Shown here piece after piece: positions 17,066 through 24,807 of a stretch of 39,263 bases of DNA. Every line of letters starts with the position of its first letter. Position 1 is the stretch's first letter. Made by a program: the position numbers and the translations under genes. The stretch comes from SAR116 cluster bacterium AG-325-I21 (GTDB lineage: Bacteria > Pseudomonadota > Alphaproteobacteria > Puniceispirillales > Puniceispirillaceae): the NCBI GenBank assembly GCA_003282865.1, contig QBYK01000015.1, positions 1-39,263 on the forward strand, in the 5' to 3' direction. Under the pieces are notes generated by a model that saw only the letters and a program-made list of their open reading frames with translations, ran no database searches and was not told where the DNA came from.

Positions 17066-17560
17066 ATGAAACACACTAAGCACACTTCCTTTATCCCCAT
17101 GACACCAGATGTTCGGCCTAAACAAAGGCTAAATGAGGTTGTTGGGCTTCCTGACAAGCCTGATGATCTGAACATACTGATCGAGTGGAAGGATCCAATC
17201 TCCTCCAAGCGTTATCCCAAAGGCACGCCAAGAAAGCTGACCTTTGTGTGTAGTGTCGAATGGGCATGGTCACCCATGAATAACAGGATCGCCAATTACT
17301 ACATCAACCCCAAGCCATGGGGCTGGGCGTTCTGGGACAACTGGCTCAATGATCATGATGTGCCATGGAGCTGGTGGTGGAACTTTATTGCCTATTCAGG
17401 AAAGACTGAAGCCGATGAGAGGACTATCGCAACCCATATGCTTCTTGAAGCTTGGCGGGATGATGCCGAACATCAACTGGTTGATCACTATCATTGGATC
17501 AACAACACAGGATGCCTGAGTGTTGAGGATATTCAAGCAATCGCCAGACAAGTTTGGTAA
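17066..17560 (+). CDS. Tryptophan-rich protein of unknown function
   Basis: I do not recognise this 164-residue protein. It has 14 tryptophans (about 8.5 percent), most in residues 85-105 (PWGWAFWDNW, then PWSWWWNFIAY). It has no signal peptide and no convincing membrane helix, since the W-rich part is interspersed with Asp and Asn. The C-terminal third is acidic with several His residues (DDAEHQLVDHYHWINN). It has a strong ribosome site inside the duplicated leader and normal codon structure, so it is likely translated. Position between a nuclease and a Zorya system raises the possibility of a defence or anti-defence role, but nothing in the sequence shows it. Confidence 0.75.
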   Translation: MKHTKHTSFIPMTPDVRPKQRLNEVVGLPDKPDDLNILIEWKDPISSKRYPKGTPRKLTFVCSVEWAWSPMNNRIANYYINPKPWGWAFWDNWLNDHDVPWSWWWNFIAYSGKTEADERTIATHMLLEAWRDDAEHQLVDHYHWINNTGCLSVEDIQAIARQVW

Positions 17561-17587
17561 TCATCTCAACCCACACAGGAGCTTATT

Positions 17588-17728
17588 ATGGGCATTACGA
17601 AATTCACGTTTGTGGACAGCCCTGAGAAAATGAGGCCTCAAAATACGGGCTATTCCATCATTATCCCTCAGGTGAAAGCACCTTTGCCACGCAAAGACCA
17701 CAATTGGGATGAAATTAAAACAAAATGA
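17588..17728 (+). CDS. Small hypothetical protein, 46 aa
   Basis: This short ORF starts at an ATG eight bases after an AGGAG site and 27 bases after the W-rich protein gene. It encodes MGITKFTFVDSPEKMRPQNT and continues to DHNWDEIKTK. It is followed by an intrinsic terminator at 17773. Good ribosome site, operon position and terminator support it. The function is unknown. Confidence 0.55.
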   Translation: MGITKFTFVDSPEKMRPQNTGYSIIIPQVKAPLPRKDHNWDEIKTK

Positions 17729-17772
17729 GCCGTTAAAAAGCAAACATAGCATTTAACTTCCTCCCTAAACTC

Positions 17773-17799
17773 GGGCCGCCTTTGCGCGGTCCTTTTTTT
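17773..17799 (+). terminator. Rho-independent terminator
   Basis: GGGCCGC at 17773-17779 pairs with GCGGTCC at 17786-17792 around a six-base loop, followed by seven T. It ends the transcription unit containing the nuclease, W-rich and 46-aa genes. Confidence 0.85.
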
Positions 17800-17881
17800 A
17801 TGACAAACTCGAGCACTTACGAGGAGGCACTTTGTTTTTCAAATGATTATCCGAGGTATTTGTCCGTTGCCCATTTATGAT

Positions 17882-17995
17882 ATGCCGCGAAATCTAAGCC
17901 CGTCGCAAAAGACAGCTTTTCTGAAGAAGAGCAGAAGATATTGTAAGGAAGAAATAATGAGGTTAATTTTACTCAAAGGGAGAACGTCAGTATGA
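17882..17995 (+). CDS. Possible small ORF, 37 aa
   Basis: This short frame encodes MPRNLSPSQKTAFLKKSRRY and a basic tail. Its TGA overlaps the ATG of the next frame at 17992 (ATGA), hinting at translational coupling. The ribosome site is weak and there is no recognisable family, so this is only a candidate. Confidence 0.25.
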   Translation: MPRNLSPSQKTAFLKKSRRYCKEEIMRLILLKGRTSV

Positions 17996-18560
17996 ACACT
18001 AAACCATTAAAATCACTGTTTTTTCTGTTTTATTTAATCGGTTTCTCCACAATGTTTATTGGAAATGCGCAAAGCCAAAACTCAATAGAAAATGAACGGG
18101 CTAAGCAGCTGAAAGAGATGGGGTAAACATCTCTAACCCTGAAAATATCACCAAATTAGCAGCAGAAATCTTCTCAAAACCCGTGCTTGAGCAAGACTTT
18201 AAGACTCTGGAAAGTCTGGCGAAAGATGCAAACACTTTTTCAAATTTAGTTTCAAGGTTAAGTAATGAGTATAATGATTATCTGAGGCAAAATAGTAGGT
18301 ATGAATTTGTGACCAAAGAGGTCAAATCGGCACCAGCAATAAAAGAGTATGTAGCGTTAGATAGTAAATTCAAAGGCATCCGCAACCAAGCTTACTTGAA
18401 TTTAGGTAAGCTATCACTGGCGGATGGAAAACAGATGCAGGCTTTCCTTTTTTTGGGATGCATAACGACTATCACCCTTTTCGTGTTACCGAGGGAAAGA
18501 CAACTGTATGAGATATCAAGCGGAGCAAGAACTAAAAAAGATGTTGGGCGTGTCATCTGA
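17992..18560 (+). pseudogene. Frameshifted gene for a small exported protein
   Basis: An ATG at 17992 opens a frame with a clear signal peptide (KSLFFLFYLIGFSTMFIGNA, cleaved near SQNS) that stops after 44 codons at a GGGG-TAA (18120-18126). Reading on in the neighbouring frame gives VNISNPENITKLAAEIFSKP and a further 125-residue open frame starting at 18183. A one-base loss in the G run would explain the break. Near 18450, at a T7 run, the frame appears to break again (GMHNDYHPFRVTEGK in another frame). The product, if restored, would be a helical periplasmic protein of about 150 residues that I do not recognise. Real decay, sequencing error or programmed shifting cannot be told apart here. 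Confidence 0.5.
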
Positions 18561-18631
18561 CTCATATGTTCATTGGGAAAAATAGTTTGATTACGATGAT
18601 GACAACCAGACAAAGGCTGCCCCAAATAATA

Positions 18632-19537
18632 CTAGATTTTACATTTTGAGCATATCCGCGGAAGCTTTTGCGAAACTCTTAAATTTTCAAGCTTCATCTT
18701 GATATTCGGCGGATAATACATGGCACCGTGGAACGGGCGGGCTTTGTGACAAGCAACACACACAACCTCAAGGTTGGACAGACGAACATTGCCCCTATTC
18801 CCATCTATGTGGTGAGTGTGCAGTAAACCCGTGTTGTCTGAACAATCAATCTCACAACAACTGCATACCCAACTAGAATCGTTTCTGGTTTCCCACGACC
18901 TCCGAGCCCAATCATCAGGGTAATCTCCCTCAGGAAATGTCTCAGACGTGTAAATCGGCAAGCACCTAAAAATTGATTTGAAATCCTCGAAAAATTTCTC
19001 AAGCTCGAACTTCCTTATTACCTCAGATCGGCCTGCTTTAGTCTTCATTTCAGTATATTTTTCGTAATTCAGAGCAGTAAGACAGTTGTGGCATGGTTGC
19101 AAAAAGGCCTCCATTTTATCGCCGCGGGTGTGGGTAAGATTGCTGTATGGCCGCACCTCAAATAAACCATCGTGTCTGGCTGATGAAACGTAACGATTAC
19201 CCCGCCCCTTATCTCGCATGTCTTCTATGGTCTTACATTCGCTGACGTGGAAGCGGGTTTTTCTTGCTGGTTTTTCACTTAACGACTCCTCTTCCTCGAA
19301 GGGATCAAAGATATGTAATGTAATTTGTGTTTCACCAATAGAAAGAAGGCCAGCTGTTGTTGATAAATGTTCCACCAATTCAGCACCGCTAAGAACAATG
19401 CTGCCCTGCTCAATAATTTGCAGCTCGATGGGATTTCGAATTTGTTTGGTGTTTCGAATTTGGCCAATATTCGCTGTGACTCCTCCAATCGCTGAGAGTG
19501 CTGATTCAATACCTGTAAAATCAGCCTTTATTTTCAT
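18632..19537 (-). CDS. zorE: HNH endonuclease, ZorE-like (Zorya type II-like effector)
   Basis: This 301-residue protein has a C-terminal HNH nuclease: C225-S-C-C228, the catalytic HTHHIDGN block with H242/H243 and D245, N255 in RLSNLEVVC, and C260-VA-C263-H264. Two further CxxC pairs (149/152 and 296/299) suggest a second zinc site bracketing the nuclease. The N-terminal 100 residues are a beta-rich domain that I do not recognise. The gene overlaps zorB by one base and is the third gene of the set. In type II Zorya the effector is an HNH nuclease, ZorE, that is thought to cut or nick phage DNA after the motor complex senses infection. The assignment rests on gene order plus domain, not on sequence search. 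Confidence 0.75.
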   Translation of the reverse strand: MKIKADFTGIESALSAIGGVTANIGQIRNTKQIRNPIELQIIEQGSIVLSGAELVEHLSTTAGLLSIGETQITLHIFDPFEEEESLSEKPARKTRFHVSECKTIEDMRDKGRGNRYVSSARHDGLFEVRPYSNLTHTRGDKMEAFLQPCHNCLTALNYEKYTEMKTKAGRSEVIRKFELEKFFEDFKSIFRCLPIYTSETFPEGDYPDDWARRSWETRNDSSWVCSCCEIDCSDNTGLLHTHHIDGNRGNVRLSNLEVVCVACHKARPFHGAMYYPPNIKMKLENLRVSQKLPRICSKCKI

Positions 19538-20262
19538 TAAAAACTCTTCTCAACAGCAGGTGAAATTTTATCAAGAATACGAAACATTGCCTCTTTGGTT
19601 TTTGTTTTGATTGTAAATTCAACGCGTCGTGAACGCTTCTTATCCTCGACACCCTCTTGCATAATTAATCGTGCGGAGGATAATCCGTGAGCACCAACTC
19701 GTTTTGTCATCCAGGGTGTGAAGTATTGGGTGCCAGTCATGTTGATGGAGTATTCGAGCACAGTCCGTGTTCTAGCCTGCGATAACTGCATGTTTCGAAT
19801 AAACGCTTCACTGCGGCTTACGGAAGAACTCCATTCTGATGAAGTATGTCCTTCGATACGTACTTCGTCTATTTTAGTGTCAAAACGCGAAATCAAAAGA
19901 TCAATGTATCTTGGCATAAAATCATCTAGTACAGCTTTAAATTTGTTTGTCAGCTCTGCTTTCCCTGCCTTAAACAAAATTTCTGGTGACAAGAACCTTA
20001 TCGTCAAAGAATCACGATCTATCTCGGCGTTCCACCGTGGCAAATCATCTTTGAACTCACGTTCAAGGGCTCGATAAATTTCGAGCTCTGAGTCCTGCCA
20101 TTCATTGACAATTTCTGTAACATTCTTTGCTCGAGAGTCTGCATCTTTTGCGTAGATTACAGCGATGAATAGAAACACCATCATCAAACCAGCCATCAGA
20201 TCTGAAACAGAAATCCATTGGGCATCGCCGTCACTCTTATTTGAAAATGTGATCAAGCTCAT
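19537..20262 (-). CDS. zorB: OmpA/MotB-like stator subunit ZorB
   Basis: This 241-residue protein has a short cytoplasmic N-terminus and one membrane helix (about 19-38) containing D21 in SVSDLMAGLMMVFLFIAV, the expected proton-carrying Asp of MotB/ZorB. A helical linker leads to an OmpA-like peptidoglycan-binding domain (about 85-235). That domain has FKAGKAELT, VRIEGHTSSE and a C-terminal RRVEFTIKTK, matching the conserved TD/R pattern only loosely (GHTSS in place of GHTDS). It would pair with the ZorA homologue in a 5:2 stator anchored to the cell wall. The start overlaps the zorA stop by four bases. No flagellar genes are near, which argues against a true motor protein. Confidence 0.82.
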   Translation of the reverse strand: MSLITFSNKSDGDAQWISVSDLMAGLMMVFLFIAVIYAKDADSRAKNVTEIVNEWQDSELEIYRALEREFKDDLPRWNAEIDRDSLTIRFLSPEILFKAGKAELTNKFKAVLDDFMPRYIDLLISRFDTKIDEVRIEGHTSSEWSSSVSRSEAFIRNMQLSQARTRTVLEYSINMTGTQYFTPWMTKRVGAHGLSSARLIMQEGVEDKKRSRRVEFTIKTKTKEAMFRILDKISPAVEKSF

Positions 20263-21650
20263 TTAGCCCTCGCTTTCTTACCCAACTCAACAATTTGCCG
20301 CGTTTGCTCCAGCAAAGGTGAGTAATCAGAAACAAATTTCTGTGTCACGCCTGATAAGCTCTCCGCCATTGTACGAACAACACTCTCAATTTCTTTTTGC
20401 ATAGCCTCGTCCAGTTGAACCACAGCGTCATTCAGGCTGTTTGTAACATTTTGTAAAGACTCATTTAGTGCCTGTTGGAGCCCATCTAACATTTGTTTTT
20501 GTGCTTCACGCTGATCTCCAAGGGATGCCTCAATATTCTTACCGATATCTCCGACGGCAGTTTGCATCTGCTCTGTGGCCTCAGTTATCGACGATTTAAT
20601 TGTCTCCATGGAATCACGCTGAAAAACTACAGAAGAGGAAATTGTTTCGGTCATTTCATCAATTTTTGAAGCAATTTCAGGTATAGCGTTTTCAGCTTTG
20701 TCCCGCATCGCAGCAATTGAAGATAACCCCTCGTGCATTTTGGTTAGCTGATCAATGAGCTTCGTATTCGCCTCTGCTAAACCCGTCATATGCTCTGGTA
20801 TCGCCCGAGTTGCCTCCTCAATCTTGCCAATAGCACCCTCAGATGCATTGAGTGCCTCAACAGAACTGTCGAAAGACTTCTTCATTTCCTGCATTTGGGT
20901 CTTGTAATTATCTTGCCACTCTAATAAACGGCCTACGGCTTCATTCAATTGTTTGAAATTGTCACCAAACTGTTCAGAAATTTTTTCATTAAATTCCCTG
21001 ATAACGGATTTAAGTTCCTCAATAATCGCCTCAGAGAAAGCCTTTGACATGTGCTCGGCAAACTCCCGAAACTCCTTGATTTGTGCCTCGAATCCATGAA
21101 CTGTAGCTTTTTCAAGGTCTGTAAATGCTGCTCTAAGCCGTTGCAATTGGCCAGCAACACTGCTGTCACTGTCATCACTTAAGGCTTTGCGGATTGTATC
21201 AAATCCCTCTTTATTTGTTTGATTGGCCTCTTTAACTTGCTCTGACACATCTTGCAGGGCGTTAATCAAATCTTGACCAGTAACTTCATCAGAGGCGGTT
21301 TTAGATGTTATGATTGGTCGCACGACCCTGAAGACTAATGCACTGGCCAATCCAAGGATGGATGTGCCAAAGGCGACTTTTAATCCCTCGATAAGTGCTG
21401 GTACTGATTTGTTAATCGTGCGGATGTCAAAATCGAGCAAGCCCAGGAAAATTCCCGTAAATGTGCCGAGAATACCCAAAGTTGTCAAAATTGTTGGAGC
21501 TAAATCAACAAGAGCGCGCGCTTTACTACCCTCGCCCGCACTTCGGAGCATGAATACGGCAAATATAAGATAAGCAAGTATGATACATGTGAATGTCGCG
21601 CTTATTGGATTGCTTAACAATCCGTCAACAATACGAGAAAATGGTTCCAT
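20259..21650 (-). CDS. zorA: MotA/TolQ/ExbB-like membrane protein ZorA with coiled-coil tail
   Basis: This protein of about 463 residues has three N-terminal membrane helices: TM1 ATFTCIILAYLIFAVFML; TM2 with APTILTTLGILGTFTGIFLG, a MotA/TolQ-like helix; TM3 GLKVAFGTSILGLASALVF. These are followed by some 340 residues of Glu/Lys/Gln/Ala-rich helices predicted to be a long cytoplasmic coiled coil. That tail is the feature separating ZorA from ordinary MotA or TolQ, in which the C-terminal part is short. I chose the ATG at 21650; a TTG at 21662 would add four residues and has a poor ribosome site too (GGGGGG just upstream). It precedes zorB with overlap, so stoichiometric expression is likely. 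Confidence 0.82.
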   Translation of the reverse strand: MEPFSRIVDGLLSNPISATFTCIILAYLIFAVFMLRSAGEGSKARALVDLAPTILTTLGILGTFTGIFLGLLDFDIRTINKSVPALIEGLKVAFGTSILGLASALVFRVVRPIITSKTASDEVTGQDLINALQDVSEQVKEANQTNKEGFDTIRKALSDDSDSSVAGQLQRLRAAFTDLEKATVHGFEAQIKEFREFAEHMSKAFSEAIIEELKSVIREFNEKISEQFGDNFKQLNEAVGRLLEWQDNYKTQMQEMKKSFDSSVEALNASEGAIGKIEEATRAIPEHMTGLAEANTKLIDQLTKMHEGLSSIAAMRDKAENAIPEIASKIDEMTETISSSVVFQRDSMETIKSSITEATEQMQTAVGDIGKNIEASLGDQREAQKQMLDGLQQALNESLQNVTNSLNDAVVQLDEAMQKEIESVVRTMAESLSGVTQKFVSDYSPLLEQTRQIVELGKKARAK

Positions 21651-21731
21651 AAAGCCCCCCAATTCAACCCCAAAACGCCCTCAATCACAGCTCAAATTTT
21701 TAGAAACTGCAAAGACTTTTTTATAAATCAA

Positions 21732-22277
21732 TTAGGGCAAGGTATAAATCCACGTCATGACGCCAGTGTGATACCAACCTTTTTGTTGTAATACCCAAAA
21801 CAACCCCTCCTGAATTTTGATACCTGGCAGCAGGGGCGCAATAGCATTACGTGGATATTTGATCGGCACTTTAATTGATATTTTTTGACCATCTTTGAAC
21901 AGTGTCGCGCCATTCAATGCTAGCGCCACCCTCGCCTCAGGATGACCTACCATGTATGCGGAATTGTCCCAGGCCAACGAAGTCGGTTTTTCATAGTTCT
22001 TGATCGCTTTTTGAACCACTTTTGATTTCATAAAAAAATCACTTTGTCTCTCACCTTTTTCCTGAGACATCAGTGATAAATGTTCGATAGCGACTTCAGG
22101 ATACAGTGGATAACCGAGCAACGACATAACTATTCCAAGAATATAAATTTCTACAAGATTGTATGTAGAATAATTTTCAACACTAACTGGAATTTTGTTA
22201 AGTTCATTTAATCGATAAAGTCCAATTCCACTGAATAGAATAATAAAAATCGCAAATTTGATAATAATTTTTTTCAC
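21732..22277 (-). CDS. Small membrane-anchored protein of unknown function
   Basis: I do not recognise this 181-residue protein. It begins MKKIIIKFAIFIILFSGIGL, a strong signal-anchor or signal peptide. A second hydrophobic stretch (about 44-60, LVEIYILGIVMSLLGYPLYP) is possible. The remaining part is a mixed alpha/beta domain ending in GIKIQEGLFWVLQQKGWYHT and a hydrophobic tail. It lies 80 bases upstream of zorA on the same strand, so it could be co-transcribed with the Zorya genes, yet the published type II gene set does not include such a protein. It may be an accessory protein or an unrelated neighbour. It is divergent from the extensin-like gene. Confidence 0.65.
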   Translation of the reverse strand: MKKIIIKFAIFIILFSGIGLYRLNELNKIPVSVENYSTYNLVEIYILGIVMSLLGYPLYPEVAIEHLSLMSQEKGERQSDFFMKSKVVQKAIKNYEKPTSLAWDNSAYMVGHPEARVALALNGATLFKDGQKISIKVPIKYPRNAIAPLLPGIKIQEGLFWVLQQKGWYHTGVMTWIYTLP

Positions 22278-22442
22278 AATTAAACAACATCATATTTGCT
22301 TATTTGTGCCAAGTTTTTTACGACTGAACGGCTTTTTCTCGTTAGATCTACCGCTAGATTTGGCGGAATATTCAAAATAAAGTTGAAATGTAATGTCATA
22401 CCAAAGTGTAGGTTTATTAAATTTAACAAGTGAGACAATACA

Positions 22443-23120
22443 TTGCTTCGTTTAATCTTATCTGTAAAAGGCATATTTATCGTATCGCTGTTTATTCTGT
22501 TGTTTAGTGGAGCCGTCATAGTCATTGAAACACAGACTAGTGCAATCAGTGCATTGTATAACCAATCCCGCCCCAGCCTGATCTCTGGTGGAGGAGAGCA
22601 ATGTCTCAAAACATTGAAAGCCGAAGGGGTTGATTTTGTCGCGCGTGGCACGCGACCAAACGGCCAATGCACGATCAAGAATGCTGTAAAAATCTCAAGC
22701 ATCAACGGTATCAAATTGAGGCCAACAATTGAAATGAACTGTAAATCTGCATTGGCTACATCAAAATGGCTCGCTGACATCAATGCCAAGACAATAACAC
22801 ACATTGGAACTTTCAATTGTCGCACTCAGCGTGTGAGCCGTATGGCTAGTGAGCATAGTTTTGGCACAGCAATCGATATCACATCTATAAATGGCGCATC
22901 AGTAAGTGAGGATTGGGGCGAGGATACGCATAAAGGCCGTTACCTGGAAAAAGCCCATTCGAGTGCATGTCAAATTTTTGCAAATGTAGTCGGCCCAGAT
23001 GATAACAAAGCGCATCGTGACCACTTTCATCTCGATACTGGTATTGGCGTCGGCTGCCTGCCCGATTGGGCAAAGAAAATCAAAAAATTGGCATATAGAG
23101 CGCTGCGAGAAGTAATCTGA
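22443..23120 (+). CDS. Extensin-like LAS/M15-type peptidase domain protein
   Basis: This 225-residue protein has an N-terminal membrane anchor (about 8-28) and a C-terminal extensin-like domain (ExtC, LAS metallopeptidase fold). H138-x6-D145 in SEHSFGTAID and H194-x-H196 in RDHFHLD supply the zinc ligands of D-Ala-D-Ala-metallopeptidase-like enzymes, and several Cys (54, 76, 100, 126, 176, 204) could form disulfides in the periplasm. The start is TTG at 22443 with AAGTGAGA about 10 bases upstream. A peptidoglycan substrate is inferred from the family. It is the last gene before the right attachment site and is divergent from the minus-strand Zorya unit. Confidence 0.8.
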   Translation: MLRLILSVKGIFIVSLFILLFSGAVIVIETQTSAISALYNQSRPSLISGGGEQCLKTLKAEGVDFVARGTRPNGQCTIKNAVKISSINGIKLRPTIEMNCKSALATSKWLADINAKTITHIGTFNCRTQRVSRMASEHSFGTAIDITSINGASVSEDWGEDTHKGRYLEKAHSSACQIFANVVGPDDNKAHRDHFHLDTGIGVGCLPDWAKKIKKLAYRALREVI

Positions 23121-23181
23121 CTTGTAGACCCATTTGTAGGCTGTAATTTTTTGTGTTATTTTCAGCCATTGAAAACAACGG

Positions 23182-23216
23182 CTTACAGTGAAGTTAGGCG
23201 GAGGGTCTCTCCGCCA
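23182..23216. repeat. Right attachment site (attR) with core and inner arm
   Basis: GTCTCTCCGCCA at 23205-23216 duplicates the last 12 bases of tRNA-Ser. CTTACAGTGAA at 23182-23192 is an exact inverted copy of 13678-13688. A perfect 7-bp stem, GGCGGAG (23197-23203) with CTCCGCC (23209-23215), overlaps the core. The cox operon ends 140 bases to the right. Together these mark the island end, giving an element of about 9.6 kb. Confidence 0.65.
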
Positions 23217-23355
23217 ATCCCCCTTCTCACAACGCCATTTTTAATTAATTTTTATTATTTTTAATCGGCCTTTATCCCTGGTTGAATATTTGTACTAGAG
23301 TTTGTGTTACGTGGTGTCTCAGTATTTCAGATACACAGCAATCCTAGTCGAGGAC

Positions 23356-24807
23356 TCAGACACAATCAGTCTCAGCTTCACTAATAATAGCATCAAGAGC
23401 ATCAGCCGTATCAACATCGCGCAAAACACCTGGATGATCACATGCTACCAAATGGTGCGCAGCCGTATGGTCATTCAACAATTGTCGCCCGCCTTGATCA
23501 CCAGTCAGGGCCGCTATACCGGCCCCCACCGATGATCCCTGCCCGCTGGCATGGTTAGGGTTAAAAACCAATTGCACAGGCAGCCCATCAAGCGCGGCGG
23601 CGACCTTATCCGCCTCATACCCAATCACGATAATGGCCGGCAATATTGACGCAGCAACAAGGGCCTCAGCTGCATACCGGATAAGCGGCTTTCCAGCAAT
23701 TGGAACCAACAATTTATTCACAGGCCCCATCCGACGCGATGCGCCAGCAGCGAGAAGAATACCCGCAACTTTGGCTTCGGCTTTCGGTTCAGTAACGAGC
23801 GCGCGTGGCATCGGGCGTGATGCAATTTCCATCAGCAAACCTCCAGCAGCCATATCTGCCAGTTCCCTTCGATCTAGCCGAATATTGGCCAGCACCAATT
23901 GCAATACCCAATCGAGACCATTTAATTTTGGCGACCTTGCACATCCCGGCATGCCAATTACGTAACCACCACCAAGATCATCACCAAACCGCCCAAGCAT
24001 TAATAAGTTACCAGGATCAACGGCAAGCCCAAGCTGATCAATTTTTCCACCAACTAACAAAACCGACTGCGGAACCTCATCCTCCCGGTCCATGATTGCC
24101 GTCCCACCACAAATTAAAACGAGTTCGGCGCCCGCTTCAATACACAATCTAATTTCGTCAGCAATAGCCACGCGATCATGCGAGCAAATACGGCTATCAA
24201 CAAGGTGACAGCCAATCCGCGAAAGGCGGGCCTGTGTAACAGTATTGGTTGCACTAAATAGCCGGCCATGCTGTCCTGCAAGCTGGGTCTGAACGAGCCC
24301 AACATTGCACTGACGCAATGGATGAAACGAGAATGCAACCGCACCATTCAGGAGTGCCTCAATCTTAGCTAGTGACGCCTCAGCTACTAAAAAAGGTATT
24401 ATCTTTAAGGTAGCCACCATCTGTCCGGCTTCTAAAAGCTGATTATGCTGAACAAGAGCGAAGGTTATGGCCTCATCAACCTCATTCAACCCGCGGATCA
24501 AATCGCGGTCATAACGGATAATACCACGCTGATCGCATCGGATGTTGACTCTTCCAGTCGCGGCTCTCGAAAACGTCAAATCTTTAGGGGACAATGCCCG
24601 CGCCAAACGATCCGCAGCAGCATCTTCATGTATATCCCCCGCGTCAGGTTTGGCGCAAATCAGGGTTTTAATGCCGTCAGCCTTTAGGCTTTCTAGCATT
24701 ACTGCATCCAGAATAGTGCCCTTGGCCAGATTGCCGTCGGAACAGACGCAACGATGTGCCAATATCAAGCCCTCGCAGTTCCCAAGTGCAAAACTGGCCA
24801 ACTTCAT
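23356..24807 (-). CDS. Molybdopterin-binding / MobA-like fusion protein with an internal deletion
   Basis: This 483-residue bifunctional protein carries an N-terminal MoeA/MogA-type molybdopterin-binding region (about residues 1-335). It includes LVLICGGTAIMDREDEVPQS and the loop GGGYVIGMPGCARSPKLNGL. A MobA-like nucleotidyltransferase (LLAAGASRRMGPVNKLL onward) follows. After GQGSSVGAGIAA the sequence jumps directly to LTGDQGGRQLLNDH. The expected middle segment with the Mg-binding LADxP motif and RRGNP motif, about 65-70 residues, is absent, so nucleotidyl transfer by this domain is doubtful. The ATG at 24807 overlaps the upstream stop (ATGA). It is the last gene of the cox operon, close to the island junction. 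Confidence 0.78.
   Translation of the reverse strand: MKLASFALGNCEGLILAHRCVCSDGNLAKGTILDAVMLESLKADGIKTLICAKPDAGDIHEDAAADRLARALSPKDLTFSRAATGRVNIRCDQRGIIRYDRDLIRGLNEVDEAITFALVQHNQLLEAGQMVATLKIIPFLVAEASLAKIEALLNGAVAFSFHPLRQCNVGLVQTQLAGQHGRLFSATNTVTQARLSRIGCHLVDSRICSHDRVAIADEIRLCIEAGAELVLICGGTAIMDREDEVPQSVLLVGGKIDQLGLAVDPGNLLMLGRFGDDLGGGYVIGMPGCARSPKLNGLDWVLQLVLANIRLDRRELADMAAGGLLMEIASRPMPRALVTEPKAEAKVAGILLAAGASRRMGPVNKLLVPIAGKPLIRYAAEALVAASILPAIIVIGYEADKVAAALDGLPVQLVFNPNHASGQGSSVGAGIAALTGDQGGRQLLNDHTAAHHLVACDHPGVLRDVDTADALDAIISEAETDCV

Noticed and set aside
15058-18630. Complete prophage or P4-like satellite
   Set aside because: Only integrase and regulators are present. There is no primase, capsid, portal, tail or lysis gene.
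19537-21662. Flagellar MotAB or Tol/Exb energiser
   Set aside because: The long coiled-coil tail of the MotA-like protein, the HNH gene in the same operon and the island location fit Zorya better. No flagellar, tolA, tonB or pal genes are near.
22280-22825. Minus-strand 181-codon open frame
   Set aside because: It overlaps the extensin-like gene, which has clear LAS/M15-type zinc ligands and an export signal on the other strand. It has no motifs.
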